Below, piece by piece: positions 11,471 through 22,148 of a stretch of 64,000 bases of DNA. Each line of letters starts with the position of its first letter. The stretch's first letter is position 1. Under the pieces are notes generated by a model. It made no database searches. It was not told where the DNA came from and saw only the letters and a program-made list of their open reading frames with translations. The DNA is from Daphnia carinata. Lineage: Eukaryota; Arthropoda; Branchiopoda; Diplostraca; Daphniidae. The position numbers and the translations under genes were made by a program. The stretch lies in contig NC_081335.1 of the NCBI RefSeq assembly GCF_022539665.2, positions 4,030,001-4,094,000 on the forward strand, written 5' to 3'.

Positions 11471-12393
11471 TTGTGGTGAAATCTTTGGTATCATCAAAAA
11501 CGTGTTAACAAAAATAATGTGATGATCATTTGCAGTCAGTACGCTCTTTCAGAAGCTCCTGCCATAACTTTTAAAGAGCTATGCCTAAAACGGATTAAGG
11601 TTATAAGGTATCATGTAAGCTATACAAACAATATTTTTATGCTTATCGATATTTTGTTTTCTTAATGTAGATGAAGAATAACGATGGATCTTAAAAGTCT
11701 TCGGACTAGGACAAGTTACCGGAATGATCCTAATAATTGAAATCACAGTATGGAATTTCCAGATTTCAATCGACTTCCCGTGTGTGACGGTATTAATTAT
11801 TTAAAAAATTGAAGTGCATATCTGGGCTCCCTTCTTTTCTGAAGCCCCGTTTCCCCTTGACTCATAATAAGCCCGTAGGGGGTCATGCCCCTACTGTACG
11901 GTATATATAAAAACAACATATACCGAGGTTTGGAGGGCTCTGGCCGGAAAGGGGACGTGGGGTGCCGCTTCGTCCGATGATGTGTTCACGGAGGGTGACG
12001 TGGCTGCCCACAAATCCGAACTAAAGGTTAATCGCTCCTGTAAAAATGTTCCAAATCTTCAGCTCTTCTTCCGGCTTCTCTTAGCCAATCACCGGGTAAT
12101 CTCCCCGGTGGGTCAACAAGGCAGTGTCTCCCCCTGCCTGGGTTGACGGCAACTTTTGAAAGGGCTATTATGCCTTTTTAAAGTTGCAAAAATAATTGTA
12201 ATGTGGAGAGAATTGTCAATAAATTTTTTTTTATAAAATTTTTTTGCAAAATTTGTTACTTTCATTGTCTGTTTTTACAAATTACATTTATCATCTTTTT
12301 TTTATTTAGCTTACTCAATTCTCCTTTATTGTTTATGCCACGTTTAATGGTAAGCATTGTTTCCTGTAAGCATAGTTTATCTGTAAGCATTCA

Positions 12394-12466
12394 ATTATTA
12401 TCCAGGGATCGAACCCTAGATGTTCGGCATTCCGCGCCGATGCTTTACCAATGAGCCATGAATCAT
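12394..12466 (-). tRNA. tRNA-like sequence 1 inside the foldback element (likely pseudo-tRNA)
   Basis: Reads on the minus strand with a D-arm GCTCATTGGTAAAGC, a perfect 5-bp anticodon stem TCGGC/GCCGA around the loop GCGGAAT, and a T-arm with GGGTTCGATCCC (good B-box). The acceptor stem does not pair well and loop position 33 is C in place of U. It is therefore probably a tRNA-derived relic or a structured mimic, not a working tRNA. Confidence 0.55.
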
Positions 12467-12578
12467 ATGATGTCAAGTTGGCTTTTTTCTAGTCACTTGC
12501 GGACTTGCATTTACACTTTGAATAAAACTGAAATGCAATACTGCAATATTATTTTCTCCATTTAGATGTAGATTTTTA

Positions 12579-12650
12579 TACATCTAGTAAGGTTTGAACC
12601 CAGGGTAACAGTTATCTCAGCTGAATGCTCTACCACAGAGCTATGGACAT
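12579..12650 (-). tRNA. tRNA-like sequence 2 inside the foldback element (degenerate)
   Basis: Minus strand. The D-arm GCTCTGTGGTAGAGC is perfect and the T-loop GGGTTCAAACC is recognisable. The anticodon stem is poor (about 3 bp of TTCAG/AACTG-type pairing) and the acceptor stem is not conserved. It is best read as a tRNA relic sharing the A-box and B-box order of the other two copies. Confidence 0.45.
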
Positions 12651-12740
12651 TATAAAAGCGATACAAAGATAAACATATACTTGTGAAAGACTGCATAAAC
12701 ATCCTAGACGATAACATATGATATGCGATAATAAAAAATA

Positions 12741-12815
12741 TATGTCTTGTGGCTCAATGTTAGAGCATCGGCGTTGCACGCTGAATGTCTGAGGATCGAT
12801 TCCCATGCCAGTAAA
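12741..12815 (+). tRNA. tRNA-like sequence 3 inside the foldback element (alanine-like, TGC loop)
   Basis: Plus strand, opposite to the other two. D-arm GGCTCAATGTTAGAGC; anticodon stem TCGGC/GCTGA with loop GTTGCAC, which would place the anticodon TGC (Ala) after U33; T-region GGATCGATTCC. The acceptor stem is weak and the T-stem imperfect, so function as a tRNA is doubtful. Confidence 0.5.
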
Positions 12816-13498
12816 ACAATATACAAATACAAAATTACTTCAGAAAATATCAAGGTATTACACGTTGTTCCTTGTCTAAGTTCATGAATTCAAAAAGTGT
12901 AATAAATAATAATTGAATACTTACAGATAAACGTTTAACGGTGGCAAAAACAATAAAACTGAATTGCGCAAGCTGAATAAAAAAAAAAGTTTATAAATGT
13001 AATGTGTGAACACAGACAATGAAGGAAACAAGTTTTGCAAAAAAATTTTATAAAAAAAAATTTATTGACAATTCTCTCCACATTACAATTATTTTTGCAA
13101 CTTTAAAAAGGCACAATAGCCCTTTCAAAAGTTGCCGTCAACCCAGGCAGGGGGAGACACTGCCTTGTTGACCCACCGGGGAGATTACCCGGTGATTGGC
13201 TAAGAGAAGCCGGAAGAAGAGCTGAAGATTTGGAACATTTTTACAGGAGCGATTAACCTTTAGTTCGGATTTGTGGGTAGCCACATCGCCCTCCGTGAAC
13301 ACATCATCGGACTAAGCGGCACCCCACGTCCCCTTTCCGGCCAGAGCCCTCCAAACCTCGGTATATGTTGTTTTTATATATACCGTACAGTAGGGGCATG
13401 ACCCCCTACGGGCTTATTACGAGTCAAGGGGAAACGGGGCTTCAGAAAAGAAGGGAGCCCAGATATGCACTTCAATTTTTTTAATATCAAATACCGTC

Positions 13499-13948
13499 TG
13501 GGGAATCCGAATTAAGTATAGAAATGTCATGTCATCCATCCAATCAATACAATTTATTCAGTGTCTTACCCCAACAAAGAATTTTTTCAGATCCAATGTT
13601 ACTATCAACCTATATTGAGAAAAGAAAAACAACACCGTTAAACATATCAACTGTTGATCATGTAACTTACATGACTCATAGATTGAACTTCTGGTGGAAG
13701 CTTGGGGAAGGACATACAAATTGCAGATTAACATCATTGTATAAGGCTCTTGAATGATAAACTAGCACCTGTACAATGTTGCATTGTTGATAGTTGTGTT
13801 CCCAGTACATGAAAATCCTTTCCTATTGAATAAAATTTTTTTTGGTAGATTAGACCTGGTTGGCAAAAAGGAGGAGAAATTCTTCGTCATAAATTCAAAA
13901 TTATTTGAAGAAAAATCCTTTCATACCTAAAGAGTCCATGTATGATGT
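13499..13948. other. Stretch right of the foldback element
   Basis: Contains a plus-strand 77-codon frame at 13524-13757 starting within 30 bp of the element. It has no recognised domain and no splice support. The segment 13801-13948 probably includes 3' untranslated sequence of the minus-strand orphan gene. Confidence 0.3.
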
Positions 13949-14939
13949 TCATCTCTGCAATGTCAGCAAAATTAAAACATCTTTAGGGCCATTTAAGTAC
14001 CCAGTTTCCCCAACACTCTGAACATAAAGGACAAGTTGTTCTTTAGACAGAGAAGCAGAATTATTTGAGGTTTCTAGCTGTGACAGAACTATAAAGGATT
14101 GCTGTTGTACTGGATTTATTAACACAAGATGGTACTTCTCATTAGACAATGTGCATACTCTATTACTTTACCTCATACCTTAATGGTAATGCACTCTCAG
14201 TGTTTTTTCATCTGTAGGCTGACTCTTCCATCCTGTAACACTTCCAGACTTGATTTGATCCCCCATTAAATTCTGTGAATGCAAAATAATAGCATTAAAA
14301 ATACTTTTTCAATAGACATGAAACCGAAAAGTACCTAATCCATGTTTCATGTTGAACTTGTGCCATATCTTGGTTTCCGTACCACACCCATTTTCGGCCC
14401 AAATACGGTCCCACAATTGTTCACTTCCTTCACTGCATGGGCTTATTACTTACGATTCTTTTTGTGCAGCACTAACAGAATTTAAATTTAACACACTGTC
14501 AGGTGGTAGACTGAATAACTAAACAATAAATAATTGTTTGTTAAAATTCTATACTTATTTTGAATTCTTATTTGAAAAGTTTAGGTACCTGACTGTGTTC
14601 GCCTAATGCCGATTCATCCTCATGTTCAGTTAGGTTTGAGTTTGGAAAAACCTCCTTCACTGTTTGGAAACTGTTCCGTTCCAATTTGTTCTTTTCCCCT
14701 AGCTGAGCTTGTAGACTCAAACTTTGAGCTACAAAACACAAATGAATAAAAGCAAATAAATAGAATCATTATGTATTAGGCCTTACCATCCTTAGCTTTG
14801 CTGTTATCTAATATTTTGTGCTGTTGCAATAATTGAGCCTGCAGGTCCATAATTTGATCTAATAAACAATAATTAATAATTCAAAACAAATATAATAATG
14901 TTTATACTTACCATCCTTTTGTTGTATTATCTTATCCAT
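13949..14939 (-). CDS. Orphan five-exon gene, 171-aa protein with short N-terminal coiled coil
   Basis: Model: exons 14939-14912, 14858-14787, 14728-14589, 14518-14454 and 14159-13949. Phases (1, 1, 0, 2) agree at every junction, each donor is GT (several GTAAG) and each acceptor AG, giving 171 aa. The N-terminal 50 residues are Gln-rich heptads (QIMDLQAQLLQQHKIL, LSLQAQL), probably a coiled coil. The middle is acidic and Ser-rich. The C-terminus (about 102-171) is hydrophobic and looks folded (KYHLVLINPV, SFIVLSQL, KDVLILLTLQR). I recognise no family. The 294-bp last intron contains further exon-like sequence (14440-14345, LWDRIWAENG) that cannot be spliced in frame through the apparent 21-bp gap. 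Alternative isoforms or a decaying multi-domain gene remain possible. Confidence 0.5.
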
Positions 14940-16729
14940 TTTTCAATTGTTCCTCCAGCCACGCGTTAATCTCCATCCACGCTACTGAACTAACTGCGAA
15001 TGGCATCCAATGGACTGAAATTGCCTACGCCAGTAATAATGAGACTGAGCGGTAGATGGCTACGTGTCGGAAAAAAAGAAAAAAGTGCGATTTTTTATTT
15101 TTTTTTCCGCCATTTTTTTTTTTTTTTTATGTAAAACGGATTGCCATACAAAACAGCGTGTCGTATGGCAATCCGTTTCCACCCCCCCCCCCCCCCCAAA
15201 AAAAAAATATCGGTCTTCCTTCTCTTTTACTGCTATCACCATCTCCCGGTCAGATTTCGAGTGAATTCTCTATGTACACTCACCGAATTTTTCTGCTGCT
15301 TGGCGCTAGCGCTGTAGCGTGCTGGCGCGATAGCATTGCGTCAAATTTTCCGTGTATTTCAAAAAAACGATTAACTTAATGAAAAAAATTGCAATTTTCC
15401 GGGAATCAGCATTCAATTTGGAGTACATCCTGTGATATTCAACCAATTCCGATGAATGTCAGTTTTTGCAGACAAAAATTTTAAGCCCGACTAAGTCGGG
15501 GTTATTTAAACCCCGTTATTTAAGCCCGACTTTTCTTATTTTTTTGTATTTTATGTTTAATTAAAAAACCATAAGGCCTATTGAAAAATAAATTTGATTT
15601 CCGCGATAAGCATTCAATTCTGAATTGATATCATTTATTTTAAGCGAAATTTTAAATTTAGCCAAAAATGAAAAATTATCAAATTATCAAAATCGGCCAA
15701 GAATGACATCTCTTGGAATTCCATGAAAATCCCACAGTATAATCAAAACTTTATGCTGATTCCAGAAAAGCCACACGTTTTCTTGTCAAGTTAGCGTTTT
15801 TAAATTACACTGAATATTCGTACAAAAAATGTATTATTATTATATCATATCCTTTGTTTGAAATTGCGGGTTCATTCAGTGCATTTTTCACCTATAATAT
15901 GTTTATACCAGAGCAGAAAGGTCCTTCATGTCGGGCTTATACGAACAAACCATCGTTGCAGTCCAGCCTTGGTTTCCTTTTACGAACTTTATTAAAAAAT
16001 ACGTACCAATTGTAACAGTGGTGCTCGTGGTAAGTTCGCTTACGCCTTGCATTATTATCTACAGCATTTTCACATTACGTTTCTATATAATAACCACTAA
16101 AAGTCTCATTGGCAGAGAAAAAGATTCCAGACTCAGCCTTGTCTCATTTATGCCATTCCAAAGAACTTTTTAAACTCCCCTAAAGCCTTGGACTGTATGG
16201 CATCTTATTGATATAGTGGATTGCAAGAGTCACAGGAAGAGAAAGATATACACTTGTGTAGACGAGACGCTTTTGGTGTCGTTATTCCGCCGTAAAATAG
16301 AACCTCCACTTCAGCCTGTGTAGCCCTCCATCTAGTCCTTCTACTATACAAAATTACAGCCGAGTGCACGTCGAGTCTCAGACAACACTGTTCACTGGAA
16401 ACGGCTACATGGTACCGATTCTTCCCTTTAGTTCGGGCAAGCCACGATATTTTGACACGAGCCGAAACGGAGTTGGATAAGGAGGGGAGTAGCAAAGAAC
16501 GTCTCATAATACATAAATAGATATAGTAGATGGATGTTCAGGCGACCTGCCAAAACACCAGCAAACAGCAGGAAAAACTGCATTCGTACGATGGTGGTCC
16601 GTAGCAATAACTAAACTCGAGGCACCTTGCTTTTCGACCTACATCGCGCGTTGCTGGTTCAGTCTTCGAGACAACGTCGATCAACTTCCATCTCGTTAAA
16701 CCAGTTCTCGTTCATTGCTAAACTTCACA
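14940..16729. other. Intergenic, low-complexity and palindromic DNA; troponin C promoter side
   Basis: Holds poly(T)/poly(C)/poly(A) runs at 15089-15210, a perfect 16-bp-arm hairpin at 15134-15178 and a cluster of short palindromes at 15481-15530. A plus-strand 81-codon frame at 15928-16173 has two hydrophobic stretches but no other support. About 16500-16729 should contain the troponin C promoter and 5' untranslated region; no clear TATA box was identified. Confidence 0.4.
15134..15178. repeat. Perfect inverted repeat (16-bp arms, 13-nt loop)
   Basis: AAACGGATTGCCATAC at 15134-15149 is exactly complementary to GTATGGCAATCCGTTT at 15163-15178, with the spacer AAAACAGCGTGTC. It is flanked by T- and C/A-homopolymer runs. 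It could be a miniature foldback element or a structured RNA; no gene is attached. Confidence 0.85.
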
Positions 16730-17903
16730 ATGGTAACTTATGGCGCTTTTTTTTCTTCATCTTTTACGTTGCCATTGTTATTTGAAATTACATCAGAGAT
16801 TAAGTGCAATAGCATGCGTTCTCCGTTGGTTTAATGGCAGGCCTGAGGAAAGCCTGTAGTGGTAACATTTTGTTATATTTCCATTTGGATGCTGCAAATT
16901 AGATGTCTTATCCAGTTAGTAAAGCGTATAAAGCAACCATTTGAATAATAGTTACTATTTTCTATAACAATGTTTACCTCGTGCGTTTTCTTCGATGTTA
17001 ATGGAGTTTAAATTGTTTGTAGTCTCATAATATTTATTGTTTTTCTTTTATGTTTTTTTTTCTTGATTATGTTGCCTCTTCGCCGGTGTTGCAATGATAG
17101 GACGGTGACGATGAAAAGACTCAAAGTAAGTCCTATTTTTAAAATTAGATTTTTAACATGGAAAGTTTGAAGCGGGTAGTACCTGTAGTGATGGGAGCCT
17201 TCTTATCCAAAATTAACTAAACTATTTTTTCTTGTCTAGTGCTTAAGAAGGCTTTTGCGATGTTCGATCATAGAAAAACTGGATTCATCGAGACAAATCA
17301 AGTTGCAGCTATTTTGAACACTATGGGCCAACAGTTCGACAGCAGCGAGTTGGCGATCACAATTGAAGAAGCTGATAAAAACAGTAAGATTAATGACGTT
17401 TCAAATGTAGAGAACATAACGAGAAGTCATACTAAAACTAATGAAATACTTTTGAAAAATTTAAAAATAGAAACCGGTAAGCTGTCGTTTGAAGCTTTCT
17501 ACTCGATCGCTGCAAACTTCTTGGAAGATGAAGATGACGAGGCCATGCAGAACGAGCTTAAAGAAGCTTTCCGTCTCTACGACAAAGAAGGTAAAGTTTT
17601 CATACTTACAGTACATACGATAAGCGTGTCTGTTTGATTGTAACAATGTTTTTCTCCACCTTCTTGACAGGTAACGGTTATATCACAACAGCTGTGCTGC
17701 GAGAAATTTTAGCCGCCCTGGACGACAAACTGACTCCAGAAGATTTGGATGGTATCATCGAAGAAATCGATGAAGACGGTTCAGGAACTATTGATTTTGA
17801 TGGTAAGTTCACGCATATTAATGCACGCACACAATGTTTTGTAAATGGATGTAATTAATTTTATTTACCTGTTACAGAATTCATGGAGATGATGACTGGA
17901 TAA
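16730..17903 (+). CDS. TpnC: Troponin C, complete, 6 exons
   Basis: Exons 16730-16732 (ATG only), 17101-17125, 17240-17383, 17471-17590, 17671-17802 and 17878-17903, phases consistent, 149 aa. Troponin C is the calcium sensor of the thin filament in striated muscle. Ca2+ binding shifts troponin I and allows contraction. Four EF hands can be placed. EF1 ([14 protein letters not shown]) and EF3 ([14 protein letters not shown]) lack key ligands. EF2 ([12 protein letters not shown]) has Ala at the position-12 Glu. EF4 ([12 protein letters not shown]) is canonical. The C-terminus [11 protein letters not shown] is the arthropod troponin C signature. The ATG-only first exon is typical of calmodulin and troponin C genes. 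Having only site IV intact resembles the single-site insect isoforms (the TpnC4/F1 type). Calmodulin is excluded by length and by the degenerate hands. Confidence 0.93.
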
Positions 17904-18441
17904 ACCCTTCGTTCCAGCATCCAAATCTTCTCTCTGCTATATAGATATGAGCGCTGTATCTGTCTTTCCTGTTCATTTTGAAACTCATCTTTGCCTTATA
18001 ATCAACTGACGATTCCCAGTAAATAGAGCTGTCTTTTTACCCCAAATGTCTGTTTAGTTTGTAAATTATTTCCAGAAGCACACCGGAAATTTCATCCGTT
18101 TTTTTTTCTCTCGTTCATTCAATCACCTTGTGTACACATTATTTTTAATGACCCTATCTCAACTACTTATTAGGTTTCACTACACCAAAGATAAATGCAA
18201 ACAAATCATTAGTGATCTTTGTTCACCATTAAGAGAGGTTTCCTTTGCGTGGTACATTTTTACAGTTCAAAATACACTCGCTTCGTATTTGTTATTTATT
18301 ACCTTTTAAGTTGGCGTCTTTACCGCTATCTCAGGCACGATGTTTTCGTGTACACATGCGTACTAACAATGCAGTAAGCTAAGTGATGTTCGACGTAAAA
18401 TTGCTCTTCAAGAAAGCACTGAAAACATGGACGATGTTCCG
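17904..18441. other. Troponin C 3' UTR and convergent intergenic space
   Basis: About 540 bp between the troponin C stop and the stop of the first ceramide synthase, two genes transcribed toward each other. It is AT-rich and contains 3' untranslated sequence of both; no further gene was seen. Confidence 0.6.
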
Positions 18442-19732
18442 TCAGTTGGCTTTCTTCCCATTTGAGTTATGGTCCTCAACAAGCTCGGTGGGAGTGCTGC
18501 GCGAGTCGTCCACTAACTATTGAAATAGTTCATTTTTCTTTTAGAATGACAAAGATGTTACAGAAAAAATTTCTTTGTGTTACCTTTCCATACACGAGAA
18601 ACGTATAGAGAATTCTTAGAATTAAATACGTCCAAAATAGGTGCAATCCAAGCAAAGTGTGCAGCAAGAGAATTAAAGATGAAATAATAGGAGAACCATA
18701 AATTTCAATGGGTGCGTCAAACCATATGCTGGTGGAGAGGTTAAAGGCTCGTTAGACTATCTACATATATTGCAGTAGAATTGTGATATGAACTTACTTA
18801 TTGAGGATATGGAATGGAAAGATTCCTAGTCGAGAAACAATCCAACTAATAAAAAACAATCCAAAGCAAAGATTGCATATTCTTGGGTATTTTAGAAATT
18901 TGGCTATCCTACCCAAAAAGAAACATTAAAATACGAATTTTACGACTTTTCTCACACGATTGATGTATCACAACTTACCGAGCTGCTTCCATGAAAATGT
19001 CGGCGCTATCATGGACAACGAGTACTAATGTACCGATGCGGACAGTATTGCTCACCCATGATAATGCCATCAAAAGTACTGTGACCACATGATGAATAAA
19101 CATTTCCACAAAATCATTGCGCTTCCGATGCAATACTTGGCTACAAATGTGCGACATGTAAACGCTCATGTGAATAGTGTAGTACCACCACACTTCTGCA
19201 GAGATCATCTACATGTCCATAGAACAATTTGTTATCGACAAGACGAGGGGTAAAATGTTTAAATGAATTCCCTTCGTAATGTTCGTAAAAAAAAATCAGT
19301 AGACAAATCAATCTCACCTGGTTAGGGAAATTAGTCCAACATTCGTCTATGTTCCAGAACCAAGGTTTGTCCAAAAGGATAAAAATACCAATGGCGAATA
19401 AAGTGGTATGATAAACGAAACGCCAACCGCATTCTTTAAAGTATTGCAGCTCTGATGGTTGATGTTGCTCTTCAGTCGATTTGCTAGATTTGATGCCATT
19501 GCGGATTCCCAATGGCTCCCAAACATATCTAGAGAGTGATCAAAATTACTATTAAAATGGTAAAAAAATTTTTTTTTGATAATGGGAAATAAGTCACATA
19601 AGTTTAACATCCTCACCTTTCGACAAAAGATCTGAAAAAAGTGACAATAACTGAGAAAACCATTGGATAAAAGAGGTGGGACGTATCCGGGTAAACTTCA
19701 CTGCCATGAAAAACATCCGGCATCCAGATCAT
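18442..19732 (-). CDS. Ceramide synthase-like TLC protein lacking the Hox-like region (tandem copy 1)
   Basis: Exons 19732-19617, 19528-19318, 19208-18979, 18908-18798, 18728-18584 and 18516-18442, phases consistent, 295 aa. Ceramide synthases (Lass/CerS) are ER membrane enzymes that N-acylate sphingoid bases with acyl-CoA. The TLC/Lag1 core is clear: WFWNIDECWTNFPNQ, the catalytic double His FIHH at about 148-149, and HDSADIFMEAAR with its conserved Asp, followed by several hydrophobic helices. The C-terminus is short and acidic. The neighbouring paralogue at 20601-22148 has an extra exon encoding a Hox-like segment. Here exon 1 joins directly to YVWEPLGIRNG, so the Hox-like block is missing and the protein is about 80 residues shorter. 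The ATG chosen (MIWMPDVF) opens the first membrane segment. Acyl specificity cannot be read. Confidence 0.88.
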
Positions 19733-20600
19733 TGTTCACTGAGGATTGAGTACCTAAACTAGTAATCACAAAATATGTTTTTAGACGAGTAGAGGGTAGA
19801 GTGCGTTATAGCCGACAAGTTTACTTTACACATAACGCACACAGATTGTGTCAGTTGCTTAGTCCCCTATGGATTTCAATAGTTTTGCCGAGATAACAGA
19901 ATCTCAAGTCACGACTCTCAAGATTTAGACGATAACGTGTTCACGCCTACGGCCCCGCCAATGGGGTAATAGGTCCCCACCGAAACAGCCTATGTTAAAT
20001 TAAAAGATCAATGTCAATGCATTAGGTGAGATCGTTAAATAATCAAATGTTACATGGCAGAAAATGAATGATCATCACATAAAAATGGTATTGGAGGTTT
20101 GCACCAAGTAGATAACCATGACCACAATCAACTTAGGCTACAACACATTCCCGGAAGATATTTTCATGTGGGGAACATCATTTTGCAGCACCTACTAAAA
20201 AAAAAACTCTTTAATTAATTAAACTTCATGAAATACAACAATACAATTTCTTTTACGCTCTTAACAAACGGACCACACAGGCAGGTTTAGGTTGAACACC
20301 CAATAAATTCCTGTAATTGTGGAATTCTTATACTTAGCTTTAACACAGGATTGATAACAGAATAGCATAGAATATATTGCAATAGGTATCATAACAACAC
20401 ATCTTTGCCAGCAGCTATTAAGACGACAAAACGATGGAAAGTTCCTCATGGACCCCATGAAGTAAGGCATACTAATGTACTGAGCGCAATCTCGAAAATT
20501 AAAACTTTTCGTAAAATGGGAATGCTTTTTTTGGTTCTGGGCTATTAAAAATCACACTGTTTAAGGATTGTTTTTTAATTTGGGCTGCTATTTTCAGAGC
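19733..20600. other. Space between the two ceramide synthase genes
   Basis: Upstream region of ceramide synthase copy 1 and 3' region of copy 2. No gene was recognised; a minus-strand frame at 20261-20470 is probably chance. Confidence 0.5.
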
Positions 20601-22148
20601 TCATTTTTTACGGAGTCGAACCGAAGAGGCAGTTTGATCAGAAGTATCCTCGGTAGCTGAAGCTTCGCTTGACGAACTTCGGGAATCCCTTTCCGTCTTT
20701 GGAAGAAATTATAACGGAACGTCAAGTTATCTACCTTGCATACACGAAGTTCGAATTGTATATACTAACCTTTCCTGATAAGACGGCACGTTTTAATATT
20801 TTCAGAATGAAATAAGTCCACATGATGTGAAGCAGAAACAGTACCACAACCAAGTATTTCAATGCATTATAGGCAGGAAACATAGGCATGAAATTCGGGG
20901 CCGTCAGCCAAAAACTAAAAATGAAACAAGCACATGTTTTAAAAATGAGTAGCCGTGACAATTCGGAAAGAATTTAAAACTTACTTTTTTATGAGATATC
21001 CTGGGAAAATCATAAGTCGCGTAATAGTCCAAACGATGAAGAACAAAGCAAAACAAGTATCACAACTGCGCTGCCATTTGATGTACTTGAACATTTTGGC
21101 CGCTTCCATAAACACGTCGGCGAAGTCATGAACAATGAGTACCAAGCTCCCACCGCGTATAAGATTACATGAATACGAGAAAATAATCAAGAGGATAGTA
21201 GTCAAATGATGAATGAACATTTCTAAAAAGTCTTTTCTTTGGACATCAACAAACTGGGAGAAGAGCATAGACCAGTAGCAACTTAATTGAAACACATAAT
21301 AAAGCTTGATGTCCCATGTGACAGTCTGCAATGTACAGTTTTTGGTCAAACATGCCATCAGCATCAAACATGACTACATATGTCTCACATTCTCAAACCT
21401 GATGAGGGTAATCAGTCCAGCATTCATCAATGTTCCAAAACCAAGGCTTATCCCAAAGGGCCCATAAGCCATAACCAACAGCAAAGGAATAGTAAGTAAA
21501 TCTCCAACCACTTTCCATTAACTTGACTAGAGCAGAAGGTTTATTTTGTTGTTTTCTGTGTCGAAGCCTTAGTTGGGAATTAGACATACAAGTTTTGCTA
21601 AAATAGAATAATGTGCAATATTTTCATACCATTGCTCTACTTGTCGTACCCTCCAGTCAAGTTGTTTTGCTAACCCAGTAATTTTACTATGGGTTAGGTC
21701 CAATCCTCCTTGTTTATAAGCTTCTTCCAACAATACATTCTTCACTACCGTTTTTTTTGTTTGCTTTAGGCCTCTTCGTAAACCCCATGGCAGAAAAATA
21801 CACCTGTGGAAGTGGACAACACATATTTCTATGTTACATAAGACAGTCAGATCAAGAAGACTAATTTATGTTCATTGTTACACATTTTATGTTGTGTGAA
21901 TGGAGGAGAAAAAAAAATATAAATAGAATTTCATAATACCTTTCAATGAAAAGCCTAACGAGAACAACTATAATGGAATATGCAACAGGGTAACAGATTT
22001 CTTGGAATTTGGGGTAAACAACGTCTTCTGTGTCTTTGAAATCACTCCAAGTGATGTGTGGTGGTAACCAAAAAGACGGTGTCCAAAATTTAACCCACGC
22101 ATAATAAGAGTATTCACTTATGATAGACATGACTCTTTTGAGCAGCAA
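20601..22148 (-). CDS. Ceramide synthase with partial Hox-like and TLC domains (tandem copy 2)
   Basis: Exons 22148-21940, 21803-21630, 21567-21399, 21325-20985, 20914-20770 and 20696-20601, phases consistent, 377 aa, the usual family length. Residues of about 70-150 include the Hox-like segment of animal CerS proteins (KKTVVKNVLLEEAYKQGG, ITGLAKQLDWRVRQVEQWLR). The TLC core follows: WFWNIDECWTDYPHQ, RKDFLEMFIHH with the double His at about 223-224, HDFADVFMEAAKM, FPGYLIKNFW. The C-terminal tail is Ser/Glu-rich (SSSSEASATEDTSD), a usual site of casein-kinase phosphorylation in the family. Initiation at 22148 or six codons downstream (MSIISEYSYY) cannot be separated. Exon 3 uses the acceptor ACTAAG, which gives the in-frame WLRHRKQQNK junction. 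Confidence 0.94.

Larger units (their letters stand above)
11786..13498. mobile_element. Foldback / long-terminal-inverted-repeat element, non-autonomous, about 1.7 kb
   Basis: About 11786-12274 and 13010-13498 are near-perfect reverse complements. Shared landmarks are the GACGGTATT termini, AAAAATTGAAGTGCATATCTG, GGGGTCATGCCCCTACTGTACG, CCGGCCAGAGCCCTCCAAACC and TTGTCTCCCCCTGCCTGG-like blocks. The arms are GC-richer than the roughly 735-bp AT-rich core and contain a smaller internal hairpin (ACCGGGTAATCTCCCCGGT). No transposase frame is present. The core carries three tRNA-like sequences, annotated separately. No convincing target-site duplication was seen next to the outermost matching bases, so the exact ends may be off by a few bases. 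It lies about 300 bp downstream of the carboxylase pseudogene. Confidence 0.9.

Noticed and set aside
13524-13757. 77-codon plus-strand frame right of the foldback element
   Set aside because: No recognised domain or splice sites, and it begins almost at the element edge. Considered as a transposase fragment but nothing in it resembles one.
15056-15379. Overlapping frames rich in Lys, Phe and Pro on both strands
   Set aside because: They are translations of homopolymer runs and the hairpin, not genes.
15928-16173. 81-codon plus-strand frame with two hydrophobic stretches
   Set aside because: AT-rich sequence readily gives hydrophobic frames; no start context, homology or splice evidence.
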